From: Planctomycetota bacterium
GTDB lineage: Bacteria > Planctomycetota > J058
NCBI GenBank assembly: GCA_020425635.1
Contig: JAGQRJ010000674.1
Coordinates: 1-39,384, forward strand
Direction of reading: 5' to 3'
Length of the DNA stretch: 39,384 bases
Shown here: piece after piece, positions 22,467 to 29,942 of the stretch
Layout: each line of letters begins with the position of its first letter
Numbering within the stretch: the stretch's first letter is position 1
Notes under the pieces: generated by a model
Database searches by the model: none
What the model was told of the DNA's origin: nothing
The model's input: the letters and a program-made list of their open reading frames with translations, nothing else
Translations under genes and position numbers: made by a program

Positions 22467-22843
22467 TGGCCGACGAGGTCCTCTCCCGGCCGCCTTCGCA
22501 CCCGATCGCGAGCACGCTCCTGATCCTCTCGTGCATTGGCACGATCGGGTGTATCGGGTTCGTGTGGGCCGAGCTGTTCAACGAGTACATGCCCGCCAAG
22601 GGCGCCAACTCCCAGATCGAGGCCCTCCTGCAGAAGCACGGGCCCGTAGCGATCGCCAACGGCCGCCGCGACGAAGACGTCGATCATTACAAGATCGACT
22701 TCGGCGCGGGCGACATGATCGAGGCGATCGACAAGAAGCTCCTCGGCAACGACGAGTCGATCGAGGAGCCCTCGAACCCGACCCCTCCGCCTTCGGACGG
22801 GGGCGGGGGAGACGAGGGCGGCGGCGACGGAGACGGCGAGTAG
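22466..22843 (+). CDS. Small single-pass membrane protein, partner of the coiled-coil protein
   Basis: A 125-residue protein with one membrane helix at ~14-36 (IASTLLILSCIGTIGCIGFVWAELF). A soluble domain of ~65 residues (ANSQIEALLQKHGPVAIANG...HYKIDFGAGDMIEAIDKKLLG) is followed by a Pro/Ser/Gly/Asp-rich disordered tail. It is translationally coupled to the preceding gene (TAATG) and followed by a strong terminator, so the two genes form a closed unit. No family recognised. Confidence 0.7.
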   Translation: MADEVLSRPPSHPIASTLLILSCIGTIGCIGFVWAELFNEYMPAKGANSQIEALLQKHGPVAIANGRRDEDVDHYKIDFGAGDMIEAIDKKLLGNDESIEEPSNPTPPPSDGGGGDEGGGDGDGE

Positions 22844-22870
22844 CGCCAGCCTCGAGCTCGAGCTTCACCG

Positions 22871-22892
22871 CGGGCGCCCTTCGGGGCGCCCG
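22871..22892 (+). terminator. Strong terminator with TTCG tetraloop
   Basis: CGGGCGCCC (22871-22879) pairs perfectly with GGGCGCCCG (22884-22892) across TTCG. It lies 28 bp after the small membrane protein gene. Confidence 0.75.
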
Positions 22893-22953
22893 ATTGCATG
22901 TACCGGGGGGCGGGCCCGGTTGCATAAGTCAGCCGATCGAGCACCATGAGGGC

Positions 22954-24327
22954 ATGGCCGACGACGAGGAAGGCAAGGCCCCCGCAGGGTCCCGGATTGG
23001 GCGTACGTTCAAGCTGGCGAAGCTCGCGACGAGCACCTCGGCCCAGCTCGCCAAGGGCATGGCCCGACGCGCGGTCGGCGCCGAGCCGGGCGAGCGCATG
23101 GACACGCACCGCGGGATCGCGACGAGCGTGGCCGACGCGCTGGGGAGCATGAAGGGCCTGGCCATGAAGGCCGGCCAGATCCTCTCCTACGTCGACGACT
23201 GGATCCCCGAAGACGTGCGCCCGGCCTACCGCGACGTGCTGGGCAAGCTCCAGGCCGAGGCCCCCAAGGTCCCGCTCGCCGACATGCTCAACGTGTTCGT
23301 CGACGAGGTCGGCGAGCCCCCCGACGAGGTGTTCCGCGAGTTCTGTGACGAGCCGATCGCCGCGGCCTCGATCGGCCAGGTCTACAAGGCGGTGCTCCCC
23401 AGCGGCGAGCCCGTGGCCGTCAAGATCCAATACCCCGGGATCGAGAAGGCGATCAAGAACGACCTCAAGAACTTGCACCTGCTCGAGAACGTGCTGCGCG
23501 CGAGCACCCTCGGCCGCCTCGACGTCAAGCAGTCGCTGCGCGACATAGCCTCGAAGATCGAAGAGGAGCTCGACTACACGGTCGAGGCCAAGAACCAGCT
23601 CCGCTTCGGCGAGCTCTACGCCGGCCACCCCCAGGTGGTGATCCCGCGGGTCCACGAGGCCTACTCGCACCGCAGGGTGCTCACGAGCGAGCTGCTCACG
23701 GGGCGCACCTACAAGCAGATCCAGCAGGCCTCGCAGGAAGAGCGCAACACCTACGGGCGCGCGCTCTACACCTTCGTGTTCGGCAGCCTGCACCGCCACG
23801 CGCTGTTCAACGCCGATCCGCACCCTGGAAACTACGTGTTCCTCGACGGTGGGCGCGTCGGCTTCCTCGACTTCGGCTGCGTGCAAGAGTTCCCGCTCAG
23901 CGTGCCGCGCGAGTTCCAGCGGATCATTCAGCTCCTCTGGGCCGGCGAGACCGAGGCGGTGCGCGAGGCCCTGCCCGCCTCGCTCGGCTACCCCGGCGAG
24001 GCCACCGAGGAGGTCAAGGACTTCATCGAGGACTACGTCACCCACCTCTGGCTGCCGATCCGCGAAGACAAGCCCTTCCGCTACACCTCCGAGTTCACCA
24101 AGTCGATCATGCAGCGGACCCGCGGCGGCGTGGCCCTCGGCGCCAAGGTCGCCCTGGCCCAGGGCTACCCCGACACCACCACCCGCGGGCTGGCCCTGCT
24201 CAACCGGCTCCAGTTCGGCTTCATGTCGATCCTGGCGGGGATCGAGGCCGAGGCCAACTGGCACCGCCTGATCCAGGACTTCTTCGTCGACGAGCCGCCC
24301 CAGGGGGGCGAAGCGGGCGCGGCGTAG
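22954..24327 (+). CDS. ABC1/UbiB-family atypical kinase
   Basis: A 457-residue member of the UbiB/COQ8/ADCK family, kinase-like ATPases usually needed for isoprenoid quinone or lipid homeostasis. Family motifs: KAGQ (72-75), the Ala-rich loop AAASIGQVY (136-144) in place of a glycine loop, Lys157 in VAVK, EELDYTVEAKNQ (204-215), NADPHPGN (286-293) and LDFG (305-308). Unlike many UbiBs there is no obvious C-terminal membrane pair. The ATG at 22954 has only a closely spaced GAGGG; the open frame upstream overlaps other genes. A terminator separates it from the preceding pair, so it likely has its own promoter within 22893-22953, though none is clear. Confidence 0.88.
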   Translation: MADDEEGKAPAGSRIGRTFKLAKLATSTSAQLAKGMARRAVGAEPGERMDTHRGIATSVADALGSMKGLAMKAGQILSYVDDWIPEDVRPAYRDVLGKLQAEAPKVPLADMLNVFVDEVGEPPDEVFREFCDEPIAAASIGQVYKAVLPSGEPVAVKIQYPGIEKAIKNDLKNLHLLENVLRASTLGRLDVKQSLRDIASKIEEELDYTVEAKNQLRFGELYAGHPQVVIPRVHEAYSHRRVLTSELLTGRTYKQIQQASQEERNTYGRALYTFVFGSLHRHALFNADPHPGNYVFLDGGRVGFLDFGCVQEFPLSVPREFQRIIQLLWAGETEAVREALPASLGYPGEATEEVKDFIEDYVTHLWLPIREDKPFRYTSEFTKSIMQRTRGGVALGAKVALAQGYPDTTTRGLALLNRLQFGFMSILAGIEAEANWHRLIQDFFVDEPPQGGEAGAA

Positions 24328-24331
24328 CCGC
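24319..24331 (+). terminator. Small hairpin containing the UbiB-type gene stop
   Basis: GCGGC (24319-24323) pairs with GCCGC (24327-24331). The loop and right arm include the TAG stop. Weak as a terminator. Confidence 0.3.
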
Positions 24332-24408
24332 ACACCTTCGTCTCGAGGGCACTTAGCTCCACCGCGCGTCCGTCTCTCGACACCTGACCGCCCACAATCG
24401 GGAAATCG

Positions 24409-24436
24409 TTGTAGCCGTGACGGAATCTCTTTATCT
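24409..24436 (+). promoter_or_regulatory. Possible promoter of the large lipoprotein gene
   Basis: TTGTAG (24409-24414), 16 bp, TTATCT (24431-24436), in a comparatively AT-rich 60-bp stretch, about 33 bp before the GTG. Confidence 0.45.
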
Positions 24437-24469
24437 TTCCCGCCTGGGAGAACGAGAGAGAGAACATTC

Positions 24470-26314
24470 GTGCGAAATCTTGCTTGGGTGGGGGTGTGCC
24501 TGATCGGCACGCTCGGGTGCAGCGGTGGTTCGAGCCGCGGAGGCGCGAGCACCGCGGCGGCGGTGACCAGCGGCCAGACGAGCTCCACGAGCTCCAGCCA
24601 GCCGGCGGCGGGTCCGCTTCACCAAAAGGCCCTCGGCTTCGAGACGACCCTCCAGGCCCAGCACGTGCCCCACGGGCAGGTGCAAGACGTCCTGATCGAC
24701 CCCAACGGCAACGTCGTGCGCACGGGCGGCGCGCCGAGCCGCTGCCTGTGGACCGGCGTCTACGCCGCGACTCAGGCCATGCGCTTCCAGGCGACCGGCG
24801 ACCCCCAGGCGCTCGCGCAGATGGAGACCGCCTGCTGGACGCTGCATGACCTGGCGACGATCACGGGCTACCCCGGGGTGATCGTGCGCGGCTACGACGA
24901 CGCCGCGATCGAGAGCCGGGGCTACCCCGGGACCGGGGCCTACGCCGGGCTCAACTACAACCAGGGCAAACCCTCCCGCGATCAGTACGCCGGCTGGTTC
25001 TACGGCGTGGGCGCGGCCTTCGACCTGATCCAGGACCCCGCGCTGCGCCAGGCCCTCGAGGCCGACGTGCGCGCGGTGTGCGACCTGCTGATCGCCAAGG
25101 ACATGGTGCTCGAGGCCCCCTGGGGCCCGCAGGGCACCCTCGAGCGCTTCTTCACCCTCGCTCCCGACTACTTCTACCAAGACAGGATCAACCCCCAGAG
25201 CTGGGCGACCGTCGACGACTTCCCCTTCAACCTGATCGCGCGCAGCGTGCCCTACTCGCCGCAGGTGGCCCAGGCGCTGCGCAGCGCGCCCTACCCCAAG
25301 ATCCGCGCCGGCGAAGGGCTGCGGGGGCTGTTCTTCTTCACGGTCGCCGAGCACATGACCGGCGACCCGCGCTACACCCAGTGGAAGCAGACCCTGATCC
25401 AGCGCGGCTACGTCGAGGCCCTCGACAAGTTCGGCACGATCGGCGACGACCTGCTCTACGGCAAGAACATGGCGGCGGTCGAGGAGGCGGTCCGCGACCT
25501 CTCGAACGTGCTCGCGGTGGTGCTCCAGGTGTGGCTCTCGAACCAGGGGACCCTGGGCGGAGTCGTCTCCCAGCTCCTCCCGCTGGCGACCCCCCAGATC
25601 AGCGCCTGGATCGCGAGCTCGGTCGTGCGCCTGCTCAACTGGCTGCACGACCCCAACAACCAGCAGCGGCTGCAGGCGATCCTCAACGACGTGCGCCTGT
25701 TCTCGCAGGTGCTCAACCTGATCGGCCAGCAGAGCCTCGCGCAGCAGATCGACGGCTTCCTCGCGCAGTACGGCTCGAACCTCACCCAGCAAGGCCTGAT
25801 CGACCTGGCGCGCACGATCCGCTCGCACCTCGGCGTGAACCTGAGCTTCATGCCGCTGAGCCTCATGGTCCAGTTCGAGACCGACCCGCAGCTCCTGGCG
25901 AGCTACAAGACCGCCATGCACCGCTCGTGGGAATACCTCGCCACCGACCACAACCCCGTGGTCAACCTCCTGCACCACGGCTACAGCCAGACCGGCGCCG
26001 ACGACGTCGGGCACTCGATCCAGGCGCTGAAGAACTTCCACGACGACATGTCCATGCGCGAGATCGACAACAGCGGCTGGCCGGGCCTGGTGGTCAGCCC
26101 CTGGCCCGACCGCTTCGGCCGCGTGGGGAACCACGCGATCCAGCCGCTCTACTTCCCGGTCGACGCTCGCGCGCCCGATATCTTCGTGTGGCGCGGGCAC
26201 CCGCGGCAGATCAAGTCGGGCGCCAACCAGCCCGACCTGAAGGTCGCCCCGCTGAGCTACCTCTACCCCTACTGGCTGGCCCGCCACCTGGGCGTGATCG
26301 GACCGGCCGACTAG
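24470..26314 (+). CDS. Large predicted lipoprotein, helical, unknown function
   Basis: A 614-residue protein with a lipoprotein signal (hydrophobic residues 3-15, LGC with Cys17) and a Ser/Gly/Thr-rich linker to ~45. The mature part is mostly helical with aromatic, Gly-rich turns: CLWTGVYAATQAMRFQATGD, GYPGVIVRGYDDA, QYAGWFYGVGAAFDLI, ADVRAVCDLLIAKD. Such alternation suggests an alpha/alpha-toroid, as in many glycosidases and polysaccharide lyases, but I see no family signature and no certain catalytic residues, so this is only a structural guess. The GTG start has GAGAGAGAG upstream. Its TAG stop lies in the left arm of a long inverted repeat. Confidence 0.72.
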   Translation: MRNLAWVGVCLIGTLGCSGGSSRGGASTAAAVTSGQTSSTSSSQPAAGPLHQKALGFETTLQAQHVPHGQVQDVLIDPNGNVVRTGGAPSRCLWTGVYAATQAMRFQATGDPQALAQMETACWTLHDLATITGYPGVIVRGYDDAAIESRGYPGTGAYAGLNYNQGKPSRDQYAGWFYGVGAAFDLIQDPALRQALEADVRAVCDLLIAKDMVLEAPWGPQGTLERFFTLAPDYFYQDRINPQSWATVDDFPFNLIARSVPYSPQVAQALRSAPYPKIRAGEGLRGLFFFTVAEHMTGDPRYTQWKQTLIQRGYVEALDKFGTIGDDLLYGKNMAAVEEAVRDLSNVLAVVLQVWLSNQGTLGGVVSQLLPLATPQISAWIASSVVRLLNWLHDPNNQQRLQAILNDVRLFSQVLNLIGQQSLAQQIDGFLAQYGSNLTQQGLIDLARTIRSHLGVNLSFMPLSLMVQFETDPQLLASYKTAMHRSWEYLATDHNPVVNLLHHGYSQTGADDVGHSIQALKNFHDDMSMREIDNSGWPGLVVSPWPDRFGRVGNHAIQPLYFPVDARAPDIFVWRGHPRQIKSGANQPDLKVAPLSYLYPYWLARHLGVIGPAD

Positions 26315-26397
26315 CCCGCACGTCTCACCACTCGCTCCGCTCGTGGATTCGAAGTGCGGCCAGCCCCGCAAACTTCGTGGTGAGATTTACGGGCTAG
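26311..26397. repeat. Inverted-repeat element, left copy
   Basis: 26311-26331 and 26377-26397 form an imperfect 21-bp inverted repeat (18 of 21 match) with ends CTAGCCCG and CGGGCTAG. The inner part 26328-26363 (36 bp) is the exact reverse complement of 28344-28379, and the match extends to 53 bp (26311-26363 against 28344-28396) with two mismatches. It may act as terminator for the lipoprotein gene and as one end of a cassette. Confidence 0.85.
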
Positions 26398-26477
26398 TCC
26401 GTTCAGCGGACTCACGATCGGGCGGGGCGGCGGCCCCGCCCGTTTGTGTTTGGCCGCGCGCGCGCGAGACTGGGCGC

Positions 26478-27230
26478 ATGCAAGCCCACGTCTTTCGCGT
26501 CGGCCCTTTGGGCCCGCAGCAGTTCCTCTACGTGCCGGTGCTGGCCGACAGCGGCGAGCTGCGCCCCGAGCACGTGGTGCCTGCCCCCGACGACGCCCGC
26601 GGCCTCGCGGCGCTGCGCGCGCAGCTCGGCGAGAGCGCCGAGCTGATCTGCGCGCCGGAGCTGAGCGAGGCCGCGGCCGCGCTCGGCTGCGCCGTGGCCG
26701 AGCTCGCGCAGCCGCACCGGGAGCTGCGCGCCGACGTGGCCCTGGCGGTGGTGGGCGAGGCGCGACTGCCCGCGACTCGCCCGCTCGAGGCGCGACGCAT
26801 GTTCCTCCGCGGGCTGGGGATCTTCAGCAACAGCCCGGCCTGGGAGCACGCCTGCCTGACCGGCGCGCGCCTCAGCGCCGAGCTCTCGGGGTCGCTCTTC
26901 GGCGAGCCGTGCGCGCTGACCGTGGCGCTTCAGGCCTCACCCGACAGCCTGGCCCTCGACCTGGCCCAGGACGGCGCGATCGAAGAGCTCGGCCTGCGCC
27001 TGGCCCCGACCCCGGGCTTCGCCGTGGCCACGCTCAGCGCGGCCTACCGTCTCAGCGCGCGGCCCGAGTTCCTCCGGGGCGCCCCCGACGCCGCGCGCTA
27101 CGGCGCCCTGGGCGCGGCGTTCCTCGCCCTCGCCGCGATCTCGCCCGAGCTCTGCGAGCGCGAGCTCGAGGTCCAAAACGGCCTCGCGGTCGAGCTCACG
27201 GTGCGCGCCCAGCTGCACTCACTCCCCTAA
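26478..27230 (+). CDS. Uncharacterised soluble protein
   Basis: A 250-residue protein without signal peptide or membrane helix, rich in Ala and Leu. Visible stretches: FRVGPLGPQQFLYVPVLADSGELRPEHVVPAPDD at the start, then alternating helices with MFLRGLGIFSNSPAWEHACLTGARLSAELSGSLFGEP near the middle. No family or catalytic motif recognised. The ATG at 26478 is chosen because the upstream open frame runs through the inverted-repeat element. There is no Shine-Dalgarno; GAGACT lies 6 nt upstream. It is the first gene of the repeat-bracketed segment, 63 bp before the pseudopilin-like pair, which has its own promoter. Confidence 0.6.
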   Translation: MQAHVFRVGPLGPQQFLYVPVLADSGELRPEHVVPAPDDARGLAALRAQLGESAELICAPELSEAAAALGCAVAELAQPHRELRADVALAVVGEARLPATRPLEARRMFLRGLGIFSNSPAWEHACLTGARLSAELSGSLFGEPCALTVALQASPDSLALDLAQDGAIEELGLRLAPTPGFAVATLSAAYRLSARPEFLRGAPDAARYGALGAAFLALAAISPELCERELEVQNGLAVELTVRAQLHSLP

Positions 27231-27241
27231 GAACGCGGCCC

Positions 27242-27270
27242 TTGACATTGAACTAGCGCACTAGTACACT
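27242..27270 (+). promoter_or_regulatory. Near-consensus promoter with internal palindrome
   Basis: TTGACA (27242-27247, full consensus), exactly 17 bp, TACACT (27265-27270). ACTAG-CGCA-CTAGT (27252-27265) lies in the spacer and touches the -10, where a bound protein would block RNA polymerase. GAGGAGG follows at 27281-27287. Best promoter in the window. Confidence 0.75.
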
Positions 27271-27293
27271 CGTCGCACCTGAGGAGGTGTGGT

Positions 27294-27773
27294 GTGAGTG
27301 TCGAAACGAAACGGACGGCGCGCTGGCCCTGGCTGCTCTCGCTCGTCGTCGTCGGTGGAGCTGGGGCGCTGGGGCTCGCCTGGCTCCGGGCGCGCGAGGC
27401 CTCGCGCGAGGGCGAGGCGATCGCGAGGCTGATCGCGATCTACCGCGCGCAGGAGCGCTATCGCGAGGAAGACCGCGACGGAGACGGCGTCCTCACCTAC
27501 GCCGAGAGCGAGGCCGCGCTCGTGGCGGCGGGGCTCCTGCCGGCGTGGTCCGAGCCCGCGCCCTACCGCTTCGAGGTGGCCCTCGGCGAGCACCCCCAGT
27601 TCACGTGGATGGCCTGCGCCGCGCCAACCGACGAGGGCGCCCGCGGCGACCGCTGCTTCGCCGTGAGCTACCTGGGCGAGCTCGCCGCCTCGCCCCAGCC
27701 GATCCTGCCCACCCCTTCCTGCGAGCTCCCCAGCCCCCGCATGGAGCTGTTCCTCGCCCCCGAGGCTCCATGA
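27294..27773 (+). CDS. Pseudopilin-like membrane protein with DxDGDG loop (1)
   Basis: A 159-residue protein. One membrane helix at 11-31 is followed by a helix (EGEAIARLIAIYRAQERY) and then EEDRDGDGVLTYAE (58-71), an EF-hand-like Asp/Gly loop. The C-terminal part is beta-rich with a Cys pair (WMACAAP, DRCFAVSYLG). Membrane helix, amphipathic helix and globular head follow the shape of type II pseudopilins, but no prepilin peptidase site (G/A-F-T-x-x-E) is present, so classical processing is unlikely. The GTG at 27294 has GAGGAGG 6 nt upstream. It overlaps the next gene by ATGA; the two products are distant paralogues. Confidence 0.68.
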   Translation: MSVETKRTARWPWLLSLVVVGGAGALGLAWLRAREASREGEAIARLIAIYRAQERYREEDRDGDGVLTYAESEAALVAAGLLPAWSEPAPYRFEVALGEHPQFTWMACAAPTDEGARGDRCFAVSYLGELAASPQPILPTPSCELPSPRMELFLAPEAP

Positions 27774-28306
27774 GCCCCCTGCCCAAGAACGCGGCCGCCG
27801 CCGAATCCGAGACCCCAGGGGTCGAGCTCGCTTCGACTCGCCCCTTGGCCGATCGCGCCGCGGCGGCCGAGGCGCTGCGCAGACAGCCCGCCCTGCGCCG
27901 GGTATGCCTGGCCCTCTACGCCGGGCTGTTCCTCGGGCTCGTGGTCGTGCCCTTGGTCCGCAGCTGGCAGGCGCAGCGTGAAGCCGCGGCGCTCGACGGC
28001 CTGAACGCGATCTGGGTCGCCCAGTGCACGTTCTTCCGCGAAGACCTCGACGGCGACGGCCTCCACGACTACGCGCACGACCTCGCGGAGCTCGAGCGCT
28101 GGGGCGCCCTCGACCCGTCGGCCCTCCCGGACACCTACACCTACCGCGTCGAGAACGGCACCTGGACCTGGGTCGCCTACGCCGACCCCAAGCGGATCGG
28201 TGACCCCTACCTCGGGCTCGGCCCCATGTTTGGGGTCATGGCGCCCGAGGGTCGCGGCGTCCGGCGGAGCGAGGCGCGCTTCGCCTTCACGATTCACCTG
28301 AAGTAG
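27770..28306 (+). CDS. Pseudopilin-like membrane protein with DLDGDG loop (2)
   Basis: A 178-residue protein. A 40-residue Ala/Glu-rich cytoplasmic leader, a membrane helix at 44-63, then LDGLNAIWVAQCTFFREDLDGDGLHDYAHDLAELER, the same helix-plus-Asp/Gly loop layout as the preceding protein, and a beta-rich head ending RRSEARFAFTIHL. This arrangement (x-x-AQ-x-x-F-x-x-x-D-x-DGDG-x-x-YA) is familiar from planctomycete pseudopilin-like proteins; the loop may bind calcium. ATG 27770 overlaps the preceding stop. The stop itself is in the left arm of the right-hand repeat element. Confidence 0.68.
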   Translation: MSPLPKNAAAAESETPGVELASTRPLADRAAAAEALRRQPALRRVCLALYAGLFLGLVVVPLVRSWQAQREAAALDGLNAIWVAQCTFFREDLDGDGLHDYAHDLAELERWGALDPSALPDTYTYRVENGTWTWVAYADPKRIGDPYLGLGPMFGVMAPEGRGVRRSEARFAFTIHLK

Positions 28307-28396
28307 CCCGCGGCCGGCCCTGAGACCTGGCCCGCAGACACTGCTGGCCGCACTTCGAATCCACGAGCGGAGCGAGTGGTGAGGAGTGCGGGCTAG
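28304..28396. repeat. Inverted-repeat element, right copy
   Basis: TAGCCCGC (28304-28311) and GCGGGCTA (28388-28395) bound the element. 28344-28396 is the reverse complement of 26311-26363 with 51 of 53 identical. It lies immediately after the pseudopilin-like pair and before the aldehyde dehydrogenase gene. Confidence 0.85.
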
Positions 28397-28475
28397 AAAC
28401 CCCTGTCGTGGGGGCCCAGGGCTGGGGTATTCTCGCGGCCGGCCGCGTCTGCGGCCCCAAGCGCACGAGGCCAGC

Positions 28476-29942
28476 ATGCACACCGGGTCCTTCATCGACG
28501 GCGAGTGGTTCGCCCCCAAGTCCACGACCAAGGTCACCAACCTCAACCCCGCCAACACGAGCGAGGTCCTCGCCGAGTTCCCGGCCGCCACCGCCGCCGA
28601 CGTCCAGCGCGCGGTCGAGGGCGCGAAGCGCGCCTTCCTCGAGTGGCGCGAGGTCCCCGCGCCCCAGCGCGCGCGCGTGATCTGGCGCGCCACCGAGATC
28701 GCCCGCGCCCGGGTCGAAGAGCTCGCGACCATGCTCTGCCGCGAAGAGGGCAAGATCCTGGCCGAGGCCCGCGGCGAGATCAACAAGGGGATCTCGGTCC
28801 TCGAATACTACGCCGGCGCCGGCTTCCGCCTCCAAGGGCGGACCCTGCCCGCCGAGGGCAAGAACGTGTTTACCTACACGATCCGCCGCCCGCTGGGCGT
28901 GGTCGGCCTGATCACCCCCTGGAACTTCCCCTGGGCGATCCCCGTATGGAAGGTCGCGCCCGCGCTCGTCGCCGGCAACACCTGCGTGCTCAAGCCCTCG
29001 GAGATCACCCCGGGCACCGCGAGCCTCATGGTGGAGATCTTCCAGGAGGCGGGGCTGCCCGCGGGCTGCCTGCAGCTCGTCGTCGGCTACGGCGAGGAGG
29101 TCGGCAAGGCGATCGTCGACCACCCCGACGTGCACGCGATCTCGTTCACGGGGAGCACCGAGACCGGGCGCCTGGTCTACTCCCAGGCCGGCAAGCGCGG
29201 GGCCAAGGTCACCTGCGAGCTCGGCGGCAAGAACGCCGTGATCGCCCTCGCCGACGCCGACCCCGACGCGGTCGTCGCCGCCGTGCTCAACGGCGCCTTC
29301 GGCTCGACCGGCCAGCGCTGCACCGCCACGAGCCGCCTGCTCGTGCACGAGTCCCTCGCCGGGCGGATCACCGAGGCCCTGGTCGAGGGCGCGCGCGCGC
29401 TCAAGGTCGGCCCCGGCATGGACCCGACCTCGACCATGGGCCCGATCGTCGACGCCCAGCAGTTCGAGAGCGTCCTCGGCTACATGAAGTTGGGCAAGAC
29501 CGAGGCCGAGTGCCTGATCGGCGGCGGCAAGGCCGCGGGCCTCGAGCAGGGCTACTTCGTCGAGCCCACCGTGTTCGCGGGCGTGAGCCCCGACGCGCGG
29601 ATCTTCCAGGAGGAGATCTTCGGCCCCGCGCTCTCGATCTGCACGATCAAGACCCTCGACGAGGCCCTGAGATACGCCAACAGCGTGCGCTACGGGCTGA
29701 CCTCCTCGGTCTACACCCGCGACGTCTACGAGGCCATGCGCTTCGTGGAGGGCGTGGAGACCGGCATGGTCCACGTCAACGAGCCCACCGTCGGCGGCGA
29801 GGCCCAGCTCCCCTTCGGCGGGATCAAGGCCACCGGGATCGGCGACCGCGAAATGTCCGAAGACGGGCTGAACTTCTTCACCGAGCAGAAGACCGTGTTC
29901 GTCAACTTCGACGAGGGCGCCAAGCGCGACTTCAACCGCTAG
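28476..29942 (+). CDS. NAD(P)-dependent aldehyde dehydrogenase, possibly 2,5-dioxovalerate type
   Basis: A 488-residue ALDH-superfamily enzyme, full length. Catalytic and structural residues: Asn150 in TPWNFPW, Lys173 in LKPSE, FTGSTETGR (coenzyme), Glu248 in CELGGKNA, nucleophile Cys282 in GSTGQRCTATSR, PFGGIKATG near the end. The STGQRCTATSRL context resembles alpha-ketoglutarate semialdehyde dehydrogenases rather than betaine-aldehyde or succinate-semialdehyde enzymes, but the substrate is inference. ATG 28476 has GAGG 5-6 nt upstream, and a TATTCT -10-like box is at 28428-28433. The last 11 bp overlap the convergent gene. Confidence 0.9.
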   Translation: MHTGSFIDGEWFAPKSTTKVTNLNPANTSEVLAEFPAATAADVQRAVEGAKRAFLEWREVPAPQRARVIWRATEIARARVEELATMLCREEGKILAEARGEINKGISVLEYYAGAGFRLQGRTLPAEGKNVFTYTIRRPLGVVGLITPWNFPWAIPVWKVAPALVAGNTCVLKPSEITPGTASLMVEIFQEAGLPAGCLQLVVGYGEEVGKAIVDHPDVHAISFTGSTETGRLVYSQAGKRGAKVTCELGGKNAVIALADADPDAVVAAVLNGAFGSTGQRCTATSRLLVHESLAGRITEALVEGARALKVGPGMDPTSTMGPIVDAQQFESVLGYMKLGKTEAECLIGGGKAAGLEQGYFVEPTVFAGVSPDARIFQEEIFGPALSICTIKTLDEALRYANSVRYGLTSSVYTRDVYEAMRFVEGVETGMVHVNEPTVGGEAQLPFGGIKATGIGDREMSEDGLNFFTEQKTVFVNFDEGAKRDFNR

